Below, piece by piece: positions 42,159 through 52,337 of a DNA stretch of 64,000 bases. Below the pieces are notes generated by a model. The model was given only the letters and a program-made list of their open reading frames with translations, did not search any database and was not told the DNA's origin. This stretch comes from Rhizobiaceae bacterium. Its GTDB lineage: Bacteria > Pseudomonadota > Alphaproteobacteria > Rhizobiales > Rhizobiaceae. The stretch spans positions 32,988 through 96,987 of the forward strand of contig CAJPFN010000033.1 of the NCBI GenBank assembly GCA_905339215.1. Direction: 5' to 3'. Positions within the stretch are counted from its first letter, which is position 1; each line of letters begins with the position of its first letter. The position numbers and the translations under genes were made by a program.

Positions 42159-42656
42159 ATGCCGAAAACCCCCGACGACCTCTTCGCCTTCCTCGCCGGG
42201 CTCGACATCCCGGTGACCACCGTCGCCCACCCGCCGCTCTACACCGTCGCCGATTCGCAGGCGCTGCGCGGCGAGATCTCCGGTGGCCATACCAAGAACC
42301 TGTTCCTCAAGGACCGCAAGGACCAATACTTCCTGCTGACCGTCGAGGAGGAGGCGACGGTCGACCTGAAGACCATCCACACGCTGATCGGCGCCGCCGG
42401 CCGCGTCTCCTTCGGCCGCCCGGAGGCGCTGAGGGAACTGCTTGGCGTCATCCCCGGCGCGGTCACCGCCTTCGGTGTCCTCAACGATACCGAGAAGCGT
42501 GTGAAGGTGTTCATCGACGAAGACCTTCTTTCGCACGACCTGATCAATGCCCATCCGCTGACCAACGAAGCGACGACCTCGATCGCCGCGCAAGACCTGT
42601 TGCGCTTCATCAAGGCGACGGGGCATGATCCTTCTATCTTGAAACTCTCCGTGTGA
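42159..42656 (+). CDS. YbaK/ProX-type aminoacyl-tRNA deacylase, 165 aa
   Basis: Stand-alone editing domain related to the INS domain of prolyl-tRNA synthetase: HPPLYTVADSQALRGEISGG, HTKNLFLKDRKDQYFLLTVE and a C-terminal FIDEDLLSHDLINAHPLTNE. The conserved Lys in the HTKNLFLKD motif is the usual catalytic or binding residue. It removes Ala (ProX) or similar misacylated residues from tRNA. It is the first chromosomal gene after the tRNA-Gly and is transcribed away from it. Confidence 0.88.
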   Translation: MPKTPDDLFAFLAGLDIPVTTVAHPPLYTVADSQALRGEISGGHTKNLFLKDRKDQYFLLTVEEEATVDLKTIHTLIGAAGRVSFGRPEALRELLGVIPGAVTAFGVLNDTEKRVKVFIDEDLLSHDLINAHPLTNEATTSIAAQDLLRFIKATGHDPSILKLSV

Positions 42657-42734
42657 TCGCCACATGGAGGCCCGACGGCAGGCTACGCCCGTCGCGGCGG
42701 CAGGGCCGGGGAAGCGCCGGCCGGAAGGAACGAG

Positions 42735-43730
42735 ATGAGCGACCAGAGCAATCCATATGCGCGGGGCGGCGGGGGCTATGCGCAGAACGTCAACTACGGC
42801 TCCGCGCCCGCCCAGGCCCCAAGGCCCGCGGCACCGCAGGCGCCGGCCGCGCCCGCCGGCGAACTGATCAAGGACACGACCACTGCGACGTTCGCCGCCG
42901 ACGTTATCCAGGAATCGCGCCGCCAGCCGGTGCTGGTCGACTTCTGGGCGCCTTGGTGCGGACCGTGCCGGCAGCTGACGCCGGCGCTGGAAAAGACGGT
43001 CCGCGCCGCCGGCGGTCGTGTGAAGCTGGTCAAGATGAACATCGACGATCACCCCGCGGTCGCTGGCCAGCTTGGCATCCAGTCGATTCCAGCGGTCATC
43101 GCCTTCAAGAACGGACAGCCTGTCGACGGCTTCATGGGCGCGATCCCGGAAAGTCAGATTCGCGACTTCATCGCCAAGGTCGCCGGCAAGGACGACGGCG
43201 CCGCGCATGTCGCCGAGGCGCTTGCCGGCGCGCAGCAGGCGCGGGCCGCGGGCGACCTGCAGGGCGCGGCCGACCTGTATTCGGCGGTCCTCGAGCAGAC
43301 GCCCGATTCGGTCGAGGCGCTGGCGGGCATGGCCGAGCTCATGTTCGAGACCGGCAACGCCGACGCCGCGCGCCACCTGCTCGACCAGGCGCCCGAAGGC
43401 AAGAAGGACGCGGCTCCGCTGGCGGCGGTCCGCGCAAAGATAGCGCTCGCCGAGCAGGCCGCGGCGATCGGCGATCCGCTGGCCCTCGAGCGGCGGCTGC
43501 TCGCCGATCCCAAAGACCACGAGGCGCGCTTCGACCTCGCCATGATCCAGAACGCCAAGGGCATGCGCATGGAGGCCGCCGACAATCTGCTGGCCATCGT
43601 CAAGGCGGACCGGACATGGCGCGAGGACGGCGCGCGGGCGCAGCTGCTCAAGTTCTTCGAGGCGTGGGGTCCGACCGACGAGATCACGCTGGCGGCGCGG
43701 CGCAAGCTTTCGGCGGTGCTGTTCTCCTGA
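42735..43730 (+). CDS. thioredoxin-domain protein with C-terminal TPR (YbbN/CnoX-like), 331 aa
   Basis: The N-terminal 40 residues are a flexible Gly/Ala/Pro tail. The thioredoxin fold follows with [16 protein letters not shown]; the active site is CGPC at 75-78. The remaining 170 residues are helical repeats ([40 protein letters not shown]) like the TPR half of CnoX/YbbN, a redox chaperone for GroEL clients. E. coli CnoX lacks the second cysteine, while here both are present, as in many alphaproteobacterial members. GGAAGG lies upstream of the ATG. Confidence 0.88.
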   Translation: MSDQSNPYARGGGGYAQNVNYGSAPAQAPRPAAPQAPAAPAGELIKDTTTATFAADVIQESRRQPVLVDFWAPWCGPCRQLTPALEKTVRAAGGRVKLVKMNIDDHPAVAGQLGIQSIPAVIAFKNGQPVDGFMGAIPESQIRDFIAKVAGKDDGAAHVAEALAGAQQARAAGDLQGAADLYSAVLEQTPDSVEALAGMAELMFETGNADAARHLLDQAPEGKKDAAPLAAVRAKIALAEQAAAIGDPLALERRLLADPKDHEARFDLAMIQNAKGMRMEAADNLLAIVKADRTWREDGARAQLLKFFEAWGPTDEITLAARRKLSAVLFS

Positions 43731-43804
43731 AGGTGGCCGGGCCGGCGGCGTCACGTCCGCCCTGTTGCCCGGCAGGCGCGGCGCGGCGAGACTGGAGGCG
43801 ATAC

Positions 43805-44473
43805 GTGCAGGCGGGAAATGCCCACTACAGGAAGGCAGCCGACCTGCCGGCGACGGTGCCGGTGTTCCCGCTGTCGGCCGCGCTGTTGCTGCCCGGAGGG
43901 CGCATGCCGCTCAACATCTTCGAACCCCGTTACCTGCAGATGATCGACGAGGCGATGGCCGGCGGGCGGCTGATCGGCATGATCCAGCCCGCGCTCGACG
44001 GCGCGCTGCGCGCCGATGGAGAGCCGGAGCTCTGCCAGGTCGGCTGTGTCGGCCGCGTCACCTCGCTGTCGGAGACTGGCGACGGCCGCTATCTCATCGC
44101 CCTTCATGGCATCTGCCGCTTCCGCGTCGTCGAGGAGGTTGCAGTGCGCACGCCGTTCAGGCAGTGCAGGATCGTGCCGTTTGCGGCGGACCTCGACGAG
44201 CGCGGCGCGGAGGAGGTCGACCGTCCGTCTCTGCTCAGGGCGTTCAGGTCGTATCTCGAGGCCAATGGCCTCGACGCCGACTGGGAGAGCGTCAGCCGCG
44301 CCGAAAACGCGACGCTGGTCAACGCCCTGTCGATGATGGCGCCCTACGGGCCGGCCGAGAAGCAGGCACTGCTCGAGGCGCCGGATCTCAGGACTCGCGC
44401 CGAGACGCTGATCGCCATCACCGAAATGGCGATGGCGCGGGATCGCGACGATTTCGGTCCGGGTCTGCAGTAG
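43805..44473 (+). CDS. LON peptidase N-terminal (substrate-binding) domain protein, 222 aa
   Basis: GTG start at 43805, preceded by TGGAGG with 7-base spacing. [40 protein letters not shown] and [20 protein letters not shown] are the Lon-N (PUA-like) domain. The protein lacks the ATPase and protease parts of Lon. Such short proteins are widespread in Alphaproteobacteria next to a Trm112-like gene, as here; function unknown, possibly protein quality control. Confidence 0.88.
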   Translation: MQAGNAHYRKAADLPATVPVFPLSAALLLPGGRMPLNIFEPRYLQMIDEAMAGGRLIGMIQPALDGALRADGEPELCQVGCVGRVTSLSETGDGRYLIALHGICRFRVVEEVAVRTPFRQCRIVPFAADLDERGAEEVDRPSLLRAFRSYLEANGLDADWESVSRAENATLVNALSMMAPYGPAEKQALLEAPDLRTRAETLIAITEMAMARDRDDFGPGLQ

Positions 44474-44487
44474 GACCGGGGAGTGCC

Positions 44488-44682
44488 ATGACGCGGCGCA
44501 AGGCGGCCACCGTGGACGTGAGGATGCTGGAGCTGCTCGCCTGCCCGCTGACCAAGGGTCCGCTCTCCTGGGACGCGGAGCGCTCGGAGCTGGTCTCGCG
44601 CGCCGCGCGCCTCGCCTATCCGGTGCGCGACGGCATCCCCGTGATGCTGCCGTCGGAAGCCCGCCGGGTCGAGGAGGAATGA
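44488..44682 (+). CDS. Trm112/UPF0434 family protein, 64 aa
   Basis: [20 protein letters not shown] and [17 protein letters not shown] define the Trm112-like fold. Only one of the zinc-binding cysteines is present (LACPLTKG), which is common in alphaproteobacterial members. The ATG is 15 bases after the previous stop, so the two genes are an operon. Trm112-type proteins support methyltransferases; the bacterial partner is uncertain. Confidence 0.88.
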   Translation: MTRRKAATVDVRMLELLACPLTKGPLSWDAERSELVSRAARLAYPVRDGIPVMLPSEARRVEEE

Positions 44683-44758
44683 CGCCGCGTCGGCGGCTCC
44701 CGCCCCGGTACGACCCCGCCCGCCGCTCGTCCTGGCCGAAGTCCGTTTTCCGGAGCGC

Positions 44759-47700
44759 TCATTGGAAGTTGCGCCCCTTGGGCATCGCCGCGGCAGCGGC
44801 TGACGACAGTTTGCGGTAGTCGTGGCGTAGCGTCGGCACCTCGCGAATCAGCTGGGCGAGGCGGGACCGCGCTACCAGCTTCTCGCGCAGTTCGACCACC
44901 GGCCGCTTGATCTCGTCGGCATGGGCCAGGCTCTCGATTGCCGGCGCCTGTTCCGACAGCGAGCCGAGCCAGGCGGTGATGTCCTCGACCTCTTCGGCGA
45001 CGACGTGGATGACGCCCGATTCCGACTGCAGGCGGCCGCGCACCCTCACCAGCCTCCCGCCCAGCACCGCCGCACGGAAGCGCTCGAAGGTCTTCGGCCA
45101 GACGATGATGTTGGCGATGCCCGTCTCGTCCTCGATGGTCATGAAGATGACGCCCTTGGCCGAGCCGGGGCGCTGGCGCACCAGGGTCAGGCCCGAGACC
45201 ACGACCCGCCGTCCGCTCGGCAGGTCGGCCAGACCGGCATCGGCCATCACGCTGGCGGCCGTCAGCCGCTCGCGCAGGAACGACACCGGATGCGCCTTCA
45301 GCGAGAGCGTCAGCGTCCGGTAGTCGTGATAGACGTGTTCGCCGGGCGGCATGGGCGGCAGCCGCGTCTCCGGCTCGAGGTCGCGCAGCCGCACCTGCGG
45401 CCGGTCGAACAGCGGCAGCATTTCCGCCGCGCTGCGGCCGTCGAGGGCGCGCGCCGCCCACAGTGCCTCGCGCCGGTCGAGGCCGATGGAGCGGAAGGCG
45501 TCCGCCTCGGCGAGCCTGACCACCGTGGCCGCCGGCAGGCCGGTGCGCAGCCACACGTCGCGGACCGAATCGTAGCCCCGGCCTCGCCGGGCGACGAGCC
45601 GGTCGAGCTGCTCGCGGGCGAGGCCCTTTACCTGGCGGAAGCCGAGGCGTACCGCATGCGTCGTTCGGATCATGCCGGCCATCTCCCGATGGCGCGGCGC
45701 GATGCGGCCGGGATCGAAGGGAGCCGGTTCCAGCGTGCAGTCCCATTCGGAGAAGTTGATGTCGACGGCGCGCACCTCGACACCGTGGTCGATGGCGTCG
45801 CGCACCAGCTGCGCCGGGGCGTAGAAGCCCATCGGCTGGGCGTTGAGGATCGCCGCACAGAACACATCGGGATAATAGGCCTTCAGCCAGCACGAGGCGT
45901 AAACTAGGAGCGCGAAGGAGGCGGCATGGCTTTCCGGGAAGCCGTATTCGCCAAACCCCTCGATCTGGCTGAAGCAGCGCTCGGCGAACGCCTTTTCGTA
46001 GCCGCGCGACACCATGCCGTCGATCATCTTCTGCCGCATCGTGCCGATCGTGCCCACCCGGCGGAAAGTGGCCATGGCGCGGCGTAGCTGGTCGGCCTCG
46101 CCCGGTTTGAAGCCGCCGGCCTCGATGGCGATGCGCATCGCCTGCTCCTGGAAGAGCGGCACGCCGAGCGTCTTCTTCAGGATCGCCTCCAGCTCGGGGC
46201 GCGGATATTCCGGCTTCTCCTTGCCCTGCCGGCGGCGCAGGTAGGGATGCACCATGTCGCCTTGGATCGGCCCCGGCCTGACGATCGCCACCTCGATGAC
46301 AAGGTCGTAGAATTCGCGGGGCTTGAGCCGCGGCAGCATGGTCATCTGCGCCCGGCTCTCGATCTGGAAGACGCCGAGCGTGTCGGCGCGGCAGATCATG
46401 TCGTAGACCTTGGGGTCCTCGGCCGGCACCCGGGCAAGCGTCAGCTGGCGGTCGTAGCCGGCGTCGAGCAGTTCGAAGGCGCGGCGCAGGCACGACAGCA
46501 TGCCCAGCGCCAGGATGTCGACCTTGAGGATGCCGACCGCGTCGAGGTCGTCCTTGTCCCATTCGACCATGCGGCGTTCGTCCATCGCCGTCTTCACGAT
46601 CGGCACCACCTCGTCCAGCCGGTCGCGGGTGATGACGAAGCCGCCGACGTGCTGGGACAGATGCCGGGGGAAGCCCATGATGTCGTTGGCGTGGGTGAAC
46701 AGATGGCGCATCATCGGGTCGCGCATGTCGAGGCCGGCCGCCGACGCCTCGGTTTCGCCGAGCCCGGCGGAGGTCCAGCGCCAGGTCGACCCGGCGAGGG
46801 CGTCGATCGTGTCGTCCGACAGGCCGACCGCCTTGCCCACCTCGCGCAGAGCCGAGCGCGACCGGTAGGTGACCACCGAGGCGGCGAGCGCGGTGCGGCG
46901 GGAGCTGTACTTGTCGTAGATGTAGGCGATGACCTCGTCGCGGCGCTCGTGCTCGAAGTCGACGTCGATGTCGGGCGGCTCGTTGCGCTCCACCGAGATG
47001 AAGCGCTCGAAGAGATGATCGATGATGTCGGGGCCGACATCGGTGATGCCGAGGCAGAAGCAGATCACCGAGTTCGCCGCCGATCCGCGCCCCTGGCACA
47101 GGATCCCGCGCGCGCGGGCGAACGAGACGATGTCGTGGACGGTGAGGAAGTAGCGGGCGTAGTTGAGCTCGGCGACGATGGCGAGCTCGTGATTGATCAG
47201 CCGCTCGATCTTCTCCGGCATCCCTTCGGGATAGCGCAGGGCCGCGCCCTTGCGGGTGAGCCGCTCAAGCTCGGCCTGCGGCTCCAGGCCCGACTCGGTC
47301 GGCTCGTCGGGGTAGTTGTACTTGAGCTGGGCGAGCGAGAAGCCGAGGCTCTCGGAAAAGCGCATCGTCTCGGCGATCGCCTGAGGATGGCGGCGGAACA
47401 GGCGCGCCATCTCGTTCGGCCCCTTGAGATGGCGCTCGGCGTTGGCGCCGAGCGCGTAGCCCGCCTCCGCCACCCGGACGTTCGACCGGATCGCGGTCAG
47501 CACGTCCTGCAGCGGCCGGCGCTCCGGCGCATGGTAGAGTACGTCGTTGACCGCCATCAGCGGTACCCCGGCGGCATCGGCGAGCGCCGCCGCCGCGGCG
47601 ATGCGGAAGCCGTCATCGCCGCCATAGGACGGCGCGGCAGCGACCCGAACGCTTCCGGGAAAACGGTCGGCCAGGCTGCGCAGACCGGAGAGCGCCTCGT

Positions 47701-48103
47701 CGGTCGGGCAGGTGAAGTCCGGCAGGACGGCGAGCGAAAGGCGCTCCCCCCAATCGAGGAGATCGGCCCGCCTGAGGTCCGGGGCGCCCTTCTCGCCGCG
47801 CAGGTTGGCCTCGGTGAGCATGCGGCAGAGATGCCCCCAGCCCTGGCGGTCCCGGGGATAGGCGAGCATGTCCGGCGTGCCGTCCGAGAACGACAGCCGT
47901 GCGCCCGGATGGTAGGCGAGGCCCGTCTCCTTCGCCTGCAGCCAGGCGCGGACCGTGCCGGCGACGGTGTTGCGGTCGGCGAGCCCCAGCGCCGACAGGC
48001 CGAGCTGCCTCGCCGTGACCGCCAGTTCCTCGGGCGCCGAGGCGCCGCGCAGGAAGGAGAAGTTCGAGTGCACGGCGAACTCGGCATAGGCGGGCGCGCT
48101 CAT
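44759..48103 (-). CDS. dnaE2: error-prone DNA polymerase DnaE2, 1114 aa
   Basis: An N-terminal PHP domain ([20 protein letters not shown]) is followed by a C-family polymerase core with [20 protein letters not shown] and [16 protein letters not shown], whose Asp378, Asp380 and Asp382 include the catalytic acids. The HhH and OB parts come later ([20 protein letters not shown]). The length is right for DnaE2. It performs lesion bypass in the ImuA-ImuB-DnaE2 mutasome. The start at 48103 overlaps the imuB stop (ATGA). Confidence 0.95.
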   Translation of the reverse strand: MSAPAYAEFAVHSNFSFLRGASAPEELAVTARQLGLSALGLADRNTVAGTVRAWLQAKETGLAYHPGARLSFSDGTPDMLAYPRDRQGWGHLCRMLTEANLRGEKGAPDLRRADLLDWGERLSLAVLPDFTCPTDEALSGLRSLADRFPGSVRVAAAPSYGGDDGFRIAAAAALADAAGVPLMAVNDVLYHAPERRPLQDVLTAIRSNVRVAEAGYALGANAERHLKGPNEMARLFRRHPQAIAETMRFSESLGFSLAQLKYNYPDEPTESGLEPQAELERLTRKGAALRYPEGMPEKIERLINHELAIVAELNYARYFLTVHDIVSFARARGILCQGRGSAANSVICFCLGITDVGPDIIDHLFERFISVERNEPPDIDVDFEHERRDEVIAYIYDKYSSRRTALAASVVTYRSRSALREVGKAVGLSDDTIDALAGSTWRWTSAGLGETEASAAGLDMRDPMMRHLFTHANDIMGFPRHLSQHVGGFVITRDRLDEVVPIVKTAMDERRMVEWDKDDLDAVGILKVDILALGMLSCLRRAFELLDAGYDRQLTLARVPAEDPKVYDMICRADTLGVFQIESRAQMTMLPRLKPREFYDLVIEVAIVRPGPIQGDMVHPYLRRRQGKEKPEYPRPELEAILKKTLGVPLFQEQAMRIAIEAGGFKPGEADQLRRAMATFRRVGTIGTMRQKMIDGMVSRGYEKAFAERCFSQIEGFGEYGFPESHAASFALLVYASCWLKAYYPDVFCAAILNAQPMGFYAPAQLVRDAIDHGVEVRAVDINFSEWDCTLEPAPFDPGRIAPRHREMAGMIRTTHAVRLGFRQVKGLAREQLDRLVARRGRGYDSVRDVWLRTGLPAATVVRLAEADAFRSIGLDRREALWAARALDGRSAAEMLPLFDRPQVRLRDLEPETRLPPMPPGEHVYHDYRTLTLSLKAHPVSFLRERLTAASVMADAGLADLPSGRRVVVSGLTLVRQRPGSAKGVIFMTIEDETGIANIIVWPKTFERFRAAVLGGRLVRVRGRLQSESGVIHVVAEEVEDITAWLGSLSEQAPAIESLAHADEIKRPVVELREKLVARSRLAQLIREVPTLRHDYRKLSSAAAAAMPKGRNFQ

Positions 48104-49683
48104 GCGAAGATCCCGTGCATGTACCAGCGCGGCGTCGGCTCGGCGGCGCCGTAGAGACCCTGGCGGTAGAGCCAGTAGCGCCGCCCGTCGGCGTCCTCGA
48201 CGCGGAAATAGTCGCGGGTGGCCGTCGCCTCGCCGTCGCGCCACCATTCCGGCGCGATGCGTTCGGGGCCTTCCGAGCGGGCGACGCGATGTAGCGCGCG
48301 GCGCCAGCGGAAATGCGCCGGCGGCCCCTCGGGGATTTCGGCCATCACCTCGACCGGCTCAGGCCGGGAAAAGAGCCGGATCGGCCGTTCCGTCGACGGA
48401 ACGTTGGGACCGCCGCTGCCCGTGGCGGCCCTGCCCGCCGGCGCCGCGGCGACCGGCAACAGCGCCGCCGCCCGTTCGGGGATGTGGCTCTCGACGGCGA
48501 CCGGCCGCAGCACGGCCTGCTCGCCGAGCCGTGCCCTGACCCGGTCGGCGAAGACGGCAACGTCTTCCTCTCCGTCCTCCCTTTCCCCGGCCAGATCGGT
48601 CTGCACGATCTCCAGCCGCGCCGTCTCGCGTGCCGAAAGCCGCACCAGATCGAAGCCGAAGCCGGGATCGAAGGCGACCTGGGTGCCGGCCAGCCGCTCC
48701 CTGAACAGGCGGCGCACCAGCCTCGGATCGCGCAGCGGCCGCGACGTGCCGATGGCGATGCGGCTGACATGGCCGTCGACGCGGAACAGCGCCAGTTCGA
48801 TGAGACGCGCACCCTCGCCGCGCCGCTCGAGATCGGTCTTCAGCCCGGCGGCGAGCAGCCCGGTCAGTTCCTCGACGTCCTCCACCGCGGTCACCGGCTC
48901 GGCGAGGTGGCGCTCCACCGACAGGGGCGCGACCGGCAGGCGCGGCGACAAAGCCTCGTCCGCCCGTCCCGTCGCCTGATCGAGCCTGACGAGCAGTCCG
49001 TTGCCGAAGCGGCGGGCGAGCGGCGCGCGCGGCGCGGCGGCGACGCCGCCGGTCGTGCGCAGCCCGACGCTCTCCAGGCCGGCCCGCACCGCCGGCTCGA
49101 GCCGCAGCGCCGAGAGCGGCAGAGGCGCCAGGGCCTCCTCCTCGCCGCCCGGCTCGATCGGGGCAAGGCCGAAGCGCGCCGCAGCCCAGGCCGCGCCCGG
49201 CGTCGAGGCGAGCCCGGCGCGGGCGTCGAAGCCCTGGTGGAAGAGCCGCGCGAGCACGTCGTCCAGCATGGCCCGCTCGCCGCCGAAGAGATGCGCGCAG
49301 CCCGTGATGTCGAGGAACAGGCCGTCGGCGCCGTCCGCGGCGACCAGCGGCGTGTAACGGTCGCACCAGTCGGCCAGTCCTTCGAGCAGCCGCCGGTCGG
49401 CCTGCACGTCCGCCTCGACGACCTCGATCGACGGGTGCATGGCCCGGGCGTCGGCGATGCCCATGCCGGGCTTCAGCCCGAGCGCCTCAGCCTGCTCGTC
49501 GAGGGCCGCGATCCGCTGGGCGTTCGTGTCGTGGTGGCTGACGACCAGCGCCGCCCGGCGCTCGCCCGAGGGGCGCGAACGCCACGACCGGCCCAGCCGC
49601 TGGCGCAGGATCCGCTCGGCCGGCAGGTGCGGGAACCACAGCGCCAGCATCCTGCGGCCGTCTTTCGCAAAACGAGAGTTCAT
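48100..49683 (-). CDS. imuB: ImuB, catalytically dead Y-family polymerase homologue, 527 aa
   Basis: Y-family fold with [37 protein letters not shown] and [19 protein letters not shown]. The N-terminal acidic residue of active Y-polymerases is absent (WFPHLP), as is normal for ImuB, which serves as a clamp-binding hub for DnaE2. A second possible start is the ATG at 49650, which would match the usual ImuB N-terminus better. The frame overlaps imuA by about 200 bases. Confidence 0.92.
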   Translation of the reverse strand: MNSRFAKDGRRMLALWFPHLPAERILRQRLGRSWRSRPSGERRAALVVSHHDTNAQRIAALDEQAEALGLKPGMGIADARAMHPSIEVVEADVQADRRLLEGLADWCDRYTPLVAADGADGLFLDITGCAHLFGGERAMLDDVLARLFHQGFDARAGLASTPGAAWAAARFGLAPIEPGGEEEALAPLPLSALRLEPAVRAGLESVGLRTTGGVAAAPRAPLARRFGNGLLVRLDQATGRADEALSPRLPVAPLSVERHLAEPVTAVEDVEELTGLLAAGLKTDLERRGEGARLIELALFRVDGHVSRIAIGTSRPLRDPRLVRRLFRERLAGTQVAFDPGFGFDLVRLSARETARLEIVQTDLAGEREDGEEDVAVFADRVRARLGEQAVLRPVAVESHIPERAAALLPVAAAPAGRAATGSGGPNVPSTERPIRLFSRPEPVEVMAEIPEGPPAHFRWRRALHRVARSEGPERIAPEWWRDGEATATRDYFRVEDADGRRYWLYRQGLYGAAEPTPRWYMHGIFA

Positions 49684-50500
49684 TTGGGTTCCACTCCAGG
49701 AAGAAAGGTCCGGGGAAGGCGGCTCGGCCCTTGCCGACGGTCACCGCGAAGGCCGCATGGCCGAGCGAACCGGGGAGCGGTCCGGCCAGCGTGACACGCG
49801 GCGCAGCGGGGGCGGTCGCGACCAGGAGCCGCACCGGCGCGGCGGTCGGTTCGGCAATCGCGGCCTGGCGCAGCAGCAGCACGGGCCGGCCGGCGATCTG
49901 CGCCCGCCGGTGCAGCCGCCGGGTCGCCGTCAGGTCCAGCCGGGCGGGATTGCCGCGCACCTCGACCAGCACCAGCGACAGCGCGTCGAGACGGGCGGCC
50001 TCTTCGGCCACCCACAGCGCATCGGCGAGCCTGGCCGCCGCGCAGAAGAGAAGATCGTCCTCGTCGAGCCCGGCCAGCCGGGCGAGGCCGGGCGCATGCG
50101 GGAAGCCGGCTTCGGCGAAGGCCGGTCCGGCGCCGACCCACAGCACCGGCCCCGTCTCGCTGCGCTCCCGGCGCCGCTGGCGCAGCCGGCCGGCAAGCGC
50201 GAGCGCAAAGCCGCTCGCTGCGCCCGCGTCGCGCGCCGCGAGGCCGTGGATCTCGGTCAGCGCCGCCATGGGCAGGCCGCCGCCCAGCGCCCGGTCGAGA
50301 CGTTCGGCGCCGGTGGCGAGACAGGTCTCCGCAACCTCTTGCGCCCCTGCATCGAAGACCGGCACGGCGTCGCGGCGCAGCACCGTCCCGGAATTCGCCG
50401 GTACGGGTGCGTCCAGGCGCTCCGCAGGCCTGCCCTCGATCTTCGCGATTGTCCGGCGCAAGGACAAAACGGCTTCCCGCGCCACGGCGGATGTCGCCAT
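49487..50500 (-). CDS. imuA: ImuA (SOS mutasome RecA-like protein), 337 aa with extended tail
   Basis: EVAETCLATGAERLDRALGG, GLPMAALTEIHGLAARDAG, VLWVGAGPAFAEAGFPHAPG and LSLVLVEVRGNPARLDLTAT form the RecA-like core of ImuA. The usual end is near [14 protein letters not shown]; here the frame continues about 65 residues in Pro/Ala/Arg-rich sequence inside imuB, giving an unusually long overlap. It helps recruit DnaE2 and is SOS-induced; a LexA box lies 21 bases upstream of its ATG. A lost stop codon or a start of imuB further downstream could explain the overlap. Confidence 0.88.
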   Translation of the reverse strand: MATSAVAREAVLSLRRTIAKIEGRPAERLDAPVPANSGTVLRRDAVPVFDAGAQEVAETCLATGAERLDRALGGGLPMAALTEIHGLAARDAGAASGFALALAGRLRQRRRERSETGPVLWVGAGPAFAEAGFPHAPGLARLAGLDEDDLLFCAAARLADALWVAEEAARLDALSLVLVEVRGNPARLDLTATRRLHRRAQIAGRPVLLLRQAAIAEPTAAPVRLLVATAPAAPRVTLAGPLPGSLGHAAFAVTVGKGRAAFPGPFFLEWNPNELSFCERRPQDAGAVVPAPAGRADPAPAAGPVVAFAPLGRAPGGAGRQPPRHERPADRGPRRAG

Positions 50501-50520
50501 GTCGGTTTGTCCCGGTCTCT

Positions 50521-50535
50521 GTTCCTGTTATGTTC
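50521..50535. promoter_or_regulatory. LexA (SOS) box
   Basis: GTTC-CTGTTAT-GTTC is an exact match to the alphaproteobacterial LexA site GTTC-N7-GTTC. It lies 20 bases before the imuA ATG, so it should repress imuA-imuB-dnaE2 until DNA damage. Confidence 0.85.
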
Positions 50536-50680
50536 CTATGGATTCCAGAGCCCCGCGTAAGAGTCAAGCAGGGTTGGCGAGAATTTATTCCTCGCCTGTC
50601 TTCCGTTCGCACGGACTTGCCGCCTGAAAGGCCTCGAAAGCCACGCCGGTAAGGGCTATATGCGCTCAAAAGGACGAAGA

Positions 50681-51133
50681 ATGGCCCGCATCTATCAGAC
50701 CCGTGCCTGGCACGAACAACTGTCGCCTTCGCTGGAGGAAATCGAACTCCTGGCGCTCGAGGCGTATGCGCATCTGCCCGAGGAGTTCCGCAAGCTGACC
50801 GGCGACATCGTCATCCAGGTCGCCGAGTTCCCGACCGACGAGATCATGGACGACCTGTCGCTGGAGACGCCGTTCGACCTGCTCGGCCTGTTCGAGGGCC
50901 GCGGCATCGCCGAGCGCTGGAACCCGCAGACCGGCGAGGGACCGAACCGCGTCACCCTCTATCGCCGTGCCATCCTCGACTACTGGGCGGAGAACGAGGA
51001 ATCTCTCGGCGCCATCGTCACCCATGTCCTCATCCACGAGATCGGCCATCATTTCGGCCTTTCCGACGACGACATGGAGCGCATCGAGGAAGCCGCCGAC
51101 GAGGCCGTCTCCATCTCCTCGCCGGCCGGCTGA
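50681..51133 (+). CDS. zincin-like metallopeptidase family protein, 150 aa
   Basis: HVLIHEIGHHFGLSDDDMER has the HExxH zinc site (119-123), continued by the third-ligand region. EEFRKLTGDIVIQVAEFPTD and LLGLFEGRGIAERW are typical for the small cytosolic metallopeptidase family of Alphaproteobacteria. The ATG at 50681 follows AAGGACG. The substrate is unknown. It is divergent from imuA, but the LexA box is 146 bases away, so SOS control of this gene is uncertain. Confidence 0.88.
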   Translation: MARIYQTRAWHEQLSPSLEEIELLALEAYAHLPEEFRKLTGDIVIQVAEFPTDEIMDDLSLETPFDLLGLFEGRGIAERWNPQTGEGPNRVTLYRRAILDYWAENEESLGAIVTHVLIHEIGHHFGLSDDDMERIEEAADEAVSISSPAG

Positions 51134-51156
51134 CCGCCTGCCGCCGACCCGAACGC

Positions 51157-51363
51157 TCAATAGTCGCCGAGCTTCAGGCCCGGCCCGTAGTCGACGCCGT
51201 CTACTTCCTTGACCACGGCCTGCCCGCATTTCATCACGTTCGCCGCCTGGTCGAACGCATAGGTGGGCGAACCGTGCAGCAGCCAGCCCTTGTTCAGCGC
51301 CGCCGTTACCTTGTGGCAGAAGCTGGCGTCGTCCGGTCCGGTGAGGAATCGGTAGAGCTTCAA
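51157..51363 (-). CDS. DUF1737 family protein, 68 aa
   Basis: Reads (M)KLYRFLTGPDDASFCHKVTA, with KGWLLHGSPTYAFDQ as the second DUF1737 box. The start is TTG at 51363, since AGGGAG stands upstream and no ATG fits. The TTGA overlaps the stop of the CoA lyase gene by four bases, so translation is coupled. Function unknown; the family is small and cytosolic. Confidence 0.8.
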   Translation of the reverse strand: MKLYRFLTGPDDASFCHKVTAALNKGWLLHGSPTYAFDQAANVMKCGQAVVKEVDGVDYGPGLKLGDY

Positions 51364-52241
51364 CTTGGGATCTCCCTGTCGCCTGTCCTGGAAATGAGTT
51401 TTTCGGCCTGCGCGAGATGCAGCCGCTCGACCATGCGGCCGTCGATCGACAGAACGCCCTTGCCGCGGTTCTCCGGCAGGGCGAACGCCGCCACGATAGC
51501 GCGAGCGGCCGCCAGCGCGTCGGGCGCCGGCGAGAAGGCCGCATTGGCAGGCCCGATCTGGGCGGGATGGATCAGCGTCTTGCCGTCGAAGCCCATCGCC
51601 GCGCCCTCGGCGCATTCCCTGGCGAAGGCCTCGAGGTCGCGGAAGTCGTTGCTCACCCCGTCGAGGGCGTCGAGCCCGCCGGCGCGTGCCGCCAGCACGA
51701 TCTGCATCAGCCACGCCTGCAGGTAGCGCCGGTCGGGCGTCGCCAGCACGCCGGTCTCCTTGATCAGGTCGTTGGTGCCGGCGACCAGGCAGGAGAGGCG
51801 CGACGCCGGGTCGCGGCCGAGTTCGGCGATTGCGCCGATGTTGAGGATCGCCTTCGGCGTCTCGACCATCGCCCACAACGCGGTCTCCGCCGCGCCTTCC
51901 TCATCGAGGAAGTCGCCAACCTCGAGGATTTCGCGCGGCGTGTCGACCTTGGGCAGGAGTAGGCCGTCCGGGGTCAGGGCCGCGGCGAGCGCCAGGTCGT
52001 CGCGGCCCCATTCGCTCGACGGCGCGTTGACGCGGACGACGATCTCGCAGGCCAGCGGCGGGCGGGTGGCGAAGAAGGCGCGCAGATTGTCGCGCGCGCC
52101 GGTCTTCTCCTCCGGCCCGACCGCGTCCTCGAGGTCGAGGATGACGGCGTCGCAGGAAAGCGAGGCGATCTTGCCCATTGCCTTGGCGTTGGAAGCCGGT
52201 ACGTAGAGCACCGAGCGGCGGGGAGTGACCTTGCGCTTCAT
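51360..52241 (-). CDS. HpcH/HpaI aldolase family CoA ester lyase (CitE-like), 293 aa
   Basis: RRSVLYVPASNAKAMGKIAS, CDAVILDLEDAVGPEEKTGA and VVRVNAPSSEWGRDDLAL are the CitE/malyl-CoA lyase motifs. WAMVETPKAILNIGAIAE carries the metal-binding Glu, and GFDGKTLIHPAQIGPANAAF is the conserved C-terminal box. It likely cleaves or makes a malyl- or citramalyl-type CoA ester. The ATG at 52241 was chosen since the family starts there; the longer frame is antisense noise. Confidence 0.88.
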   Translation of the reverse strand: MKRKVTPRRSVLYVPASNAKAMGKIASLSCDAVILDLEDAVGPEEKTGARDNLRAFFATRPPLACEIVVRVNAPSSEWGRDDLALAAALTPDGLLLPKVDTPREILEVGDFLDEEGAAETALWAMVETPKAILNIGAIAELGRDPASRLSCLVAGTNDLIKETGVLATPDRRYLQAWLMQIVLAARAGGLDALDGVSNDFRDLEAFARECAEGAAMGFDGKTLIHPAQIGPANAAFSPAPDALAAARAIVAAFALPENRGKGVLSIDGRMVERLHLAQAEKLISRTGDREIPS

Positions 52242-52337
52242 CTGGTCTTCATGCCGCGCAATGCTGGCCCTTGCAAGCCGACGTGCGGCAGTGGCTGTAA
52301 CGCGGACCCCGGCCAGCCGGGCGACGGGACGGACGAC

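Noticed and set aside
43765..44473. Plus-strand frames starting upstream of the Lon-domain gene at 42653
   Set aside because: The upstream part overlaps the thioredoxin gene in another frame; the GTG at 43805 has a proper binding site and matches the start of the Lon-N domain.
46247..48154. Long open frame on the plus strand opposite dnaE2 (635 codons)
   Set aside because: Its residues are those of an antisense frame in GC-rich DNA (Arg, Gly, Asp, Val rich), it has no binding site, and the minus strand clearly encodes DnaE2.
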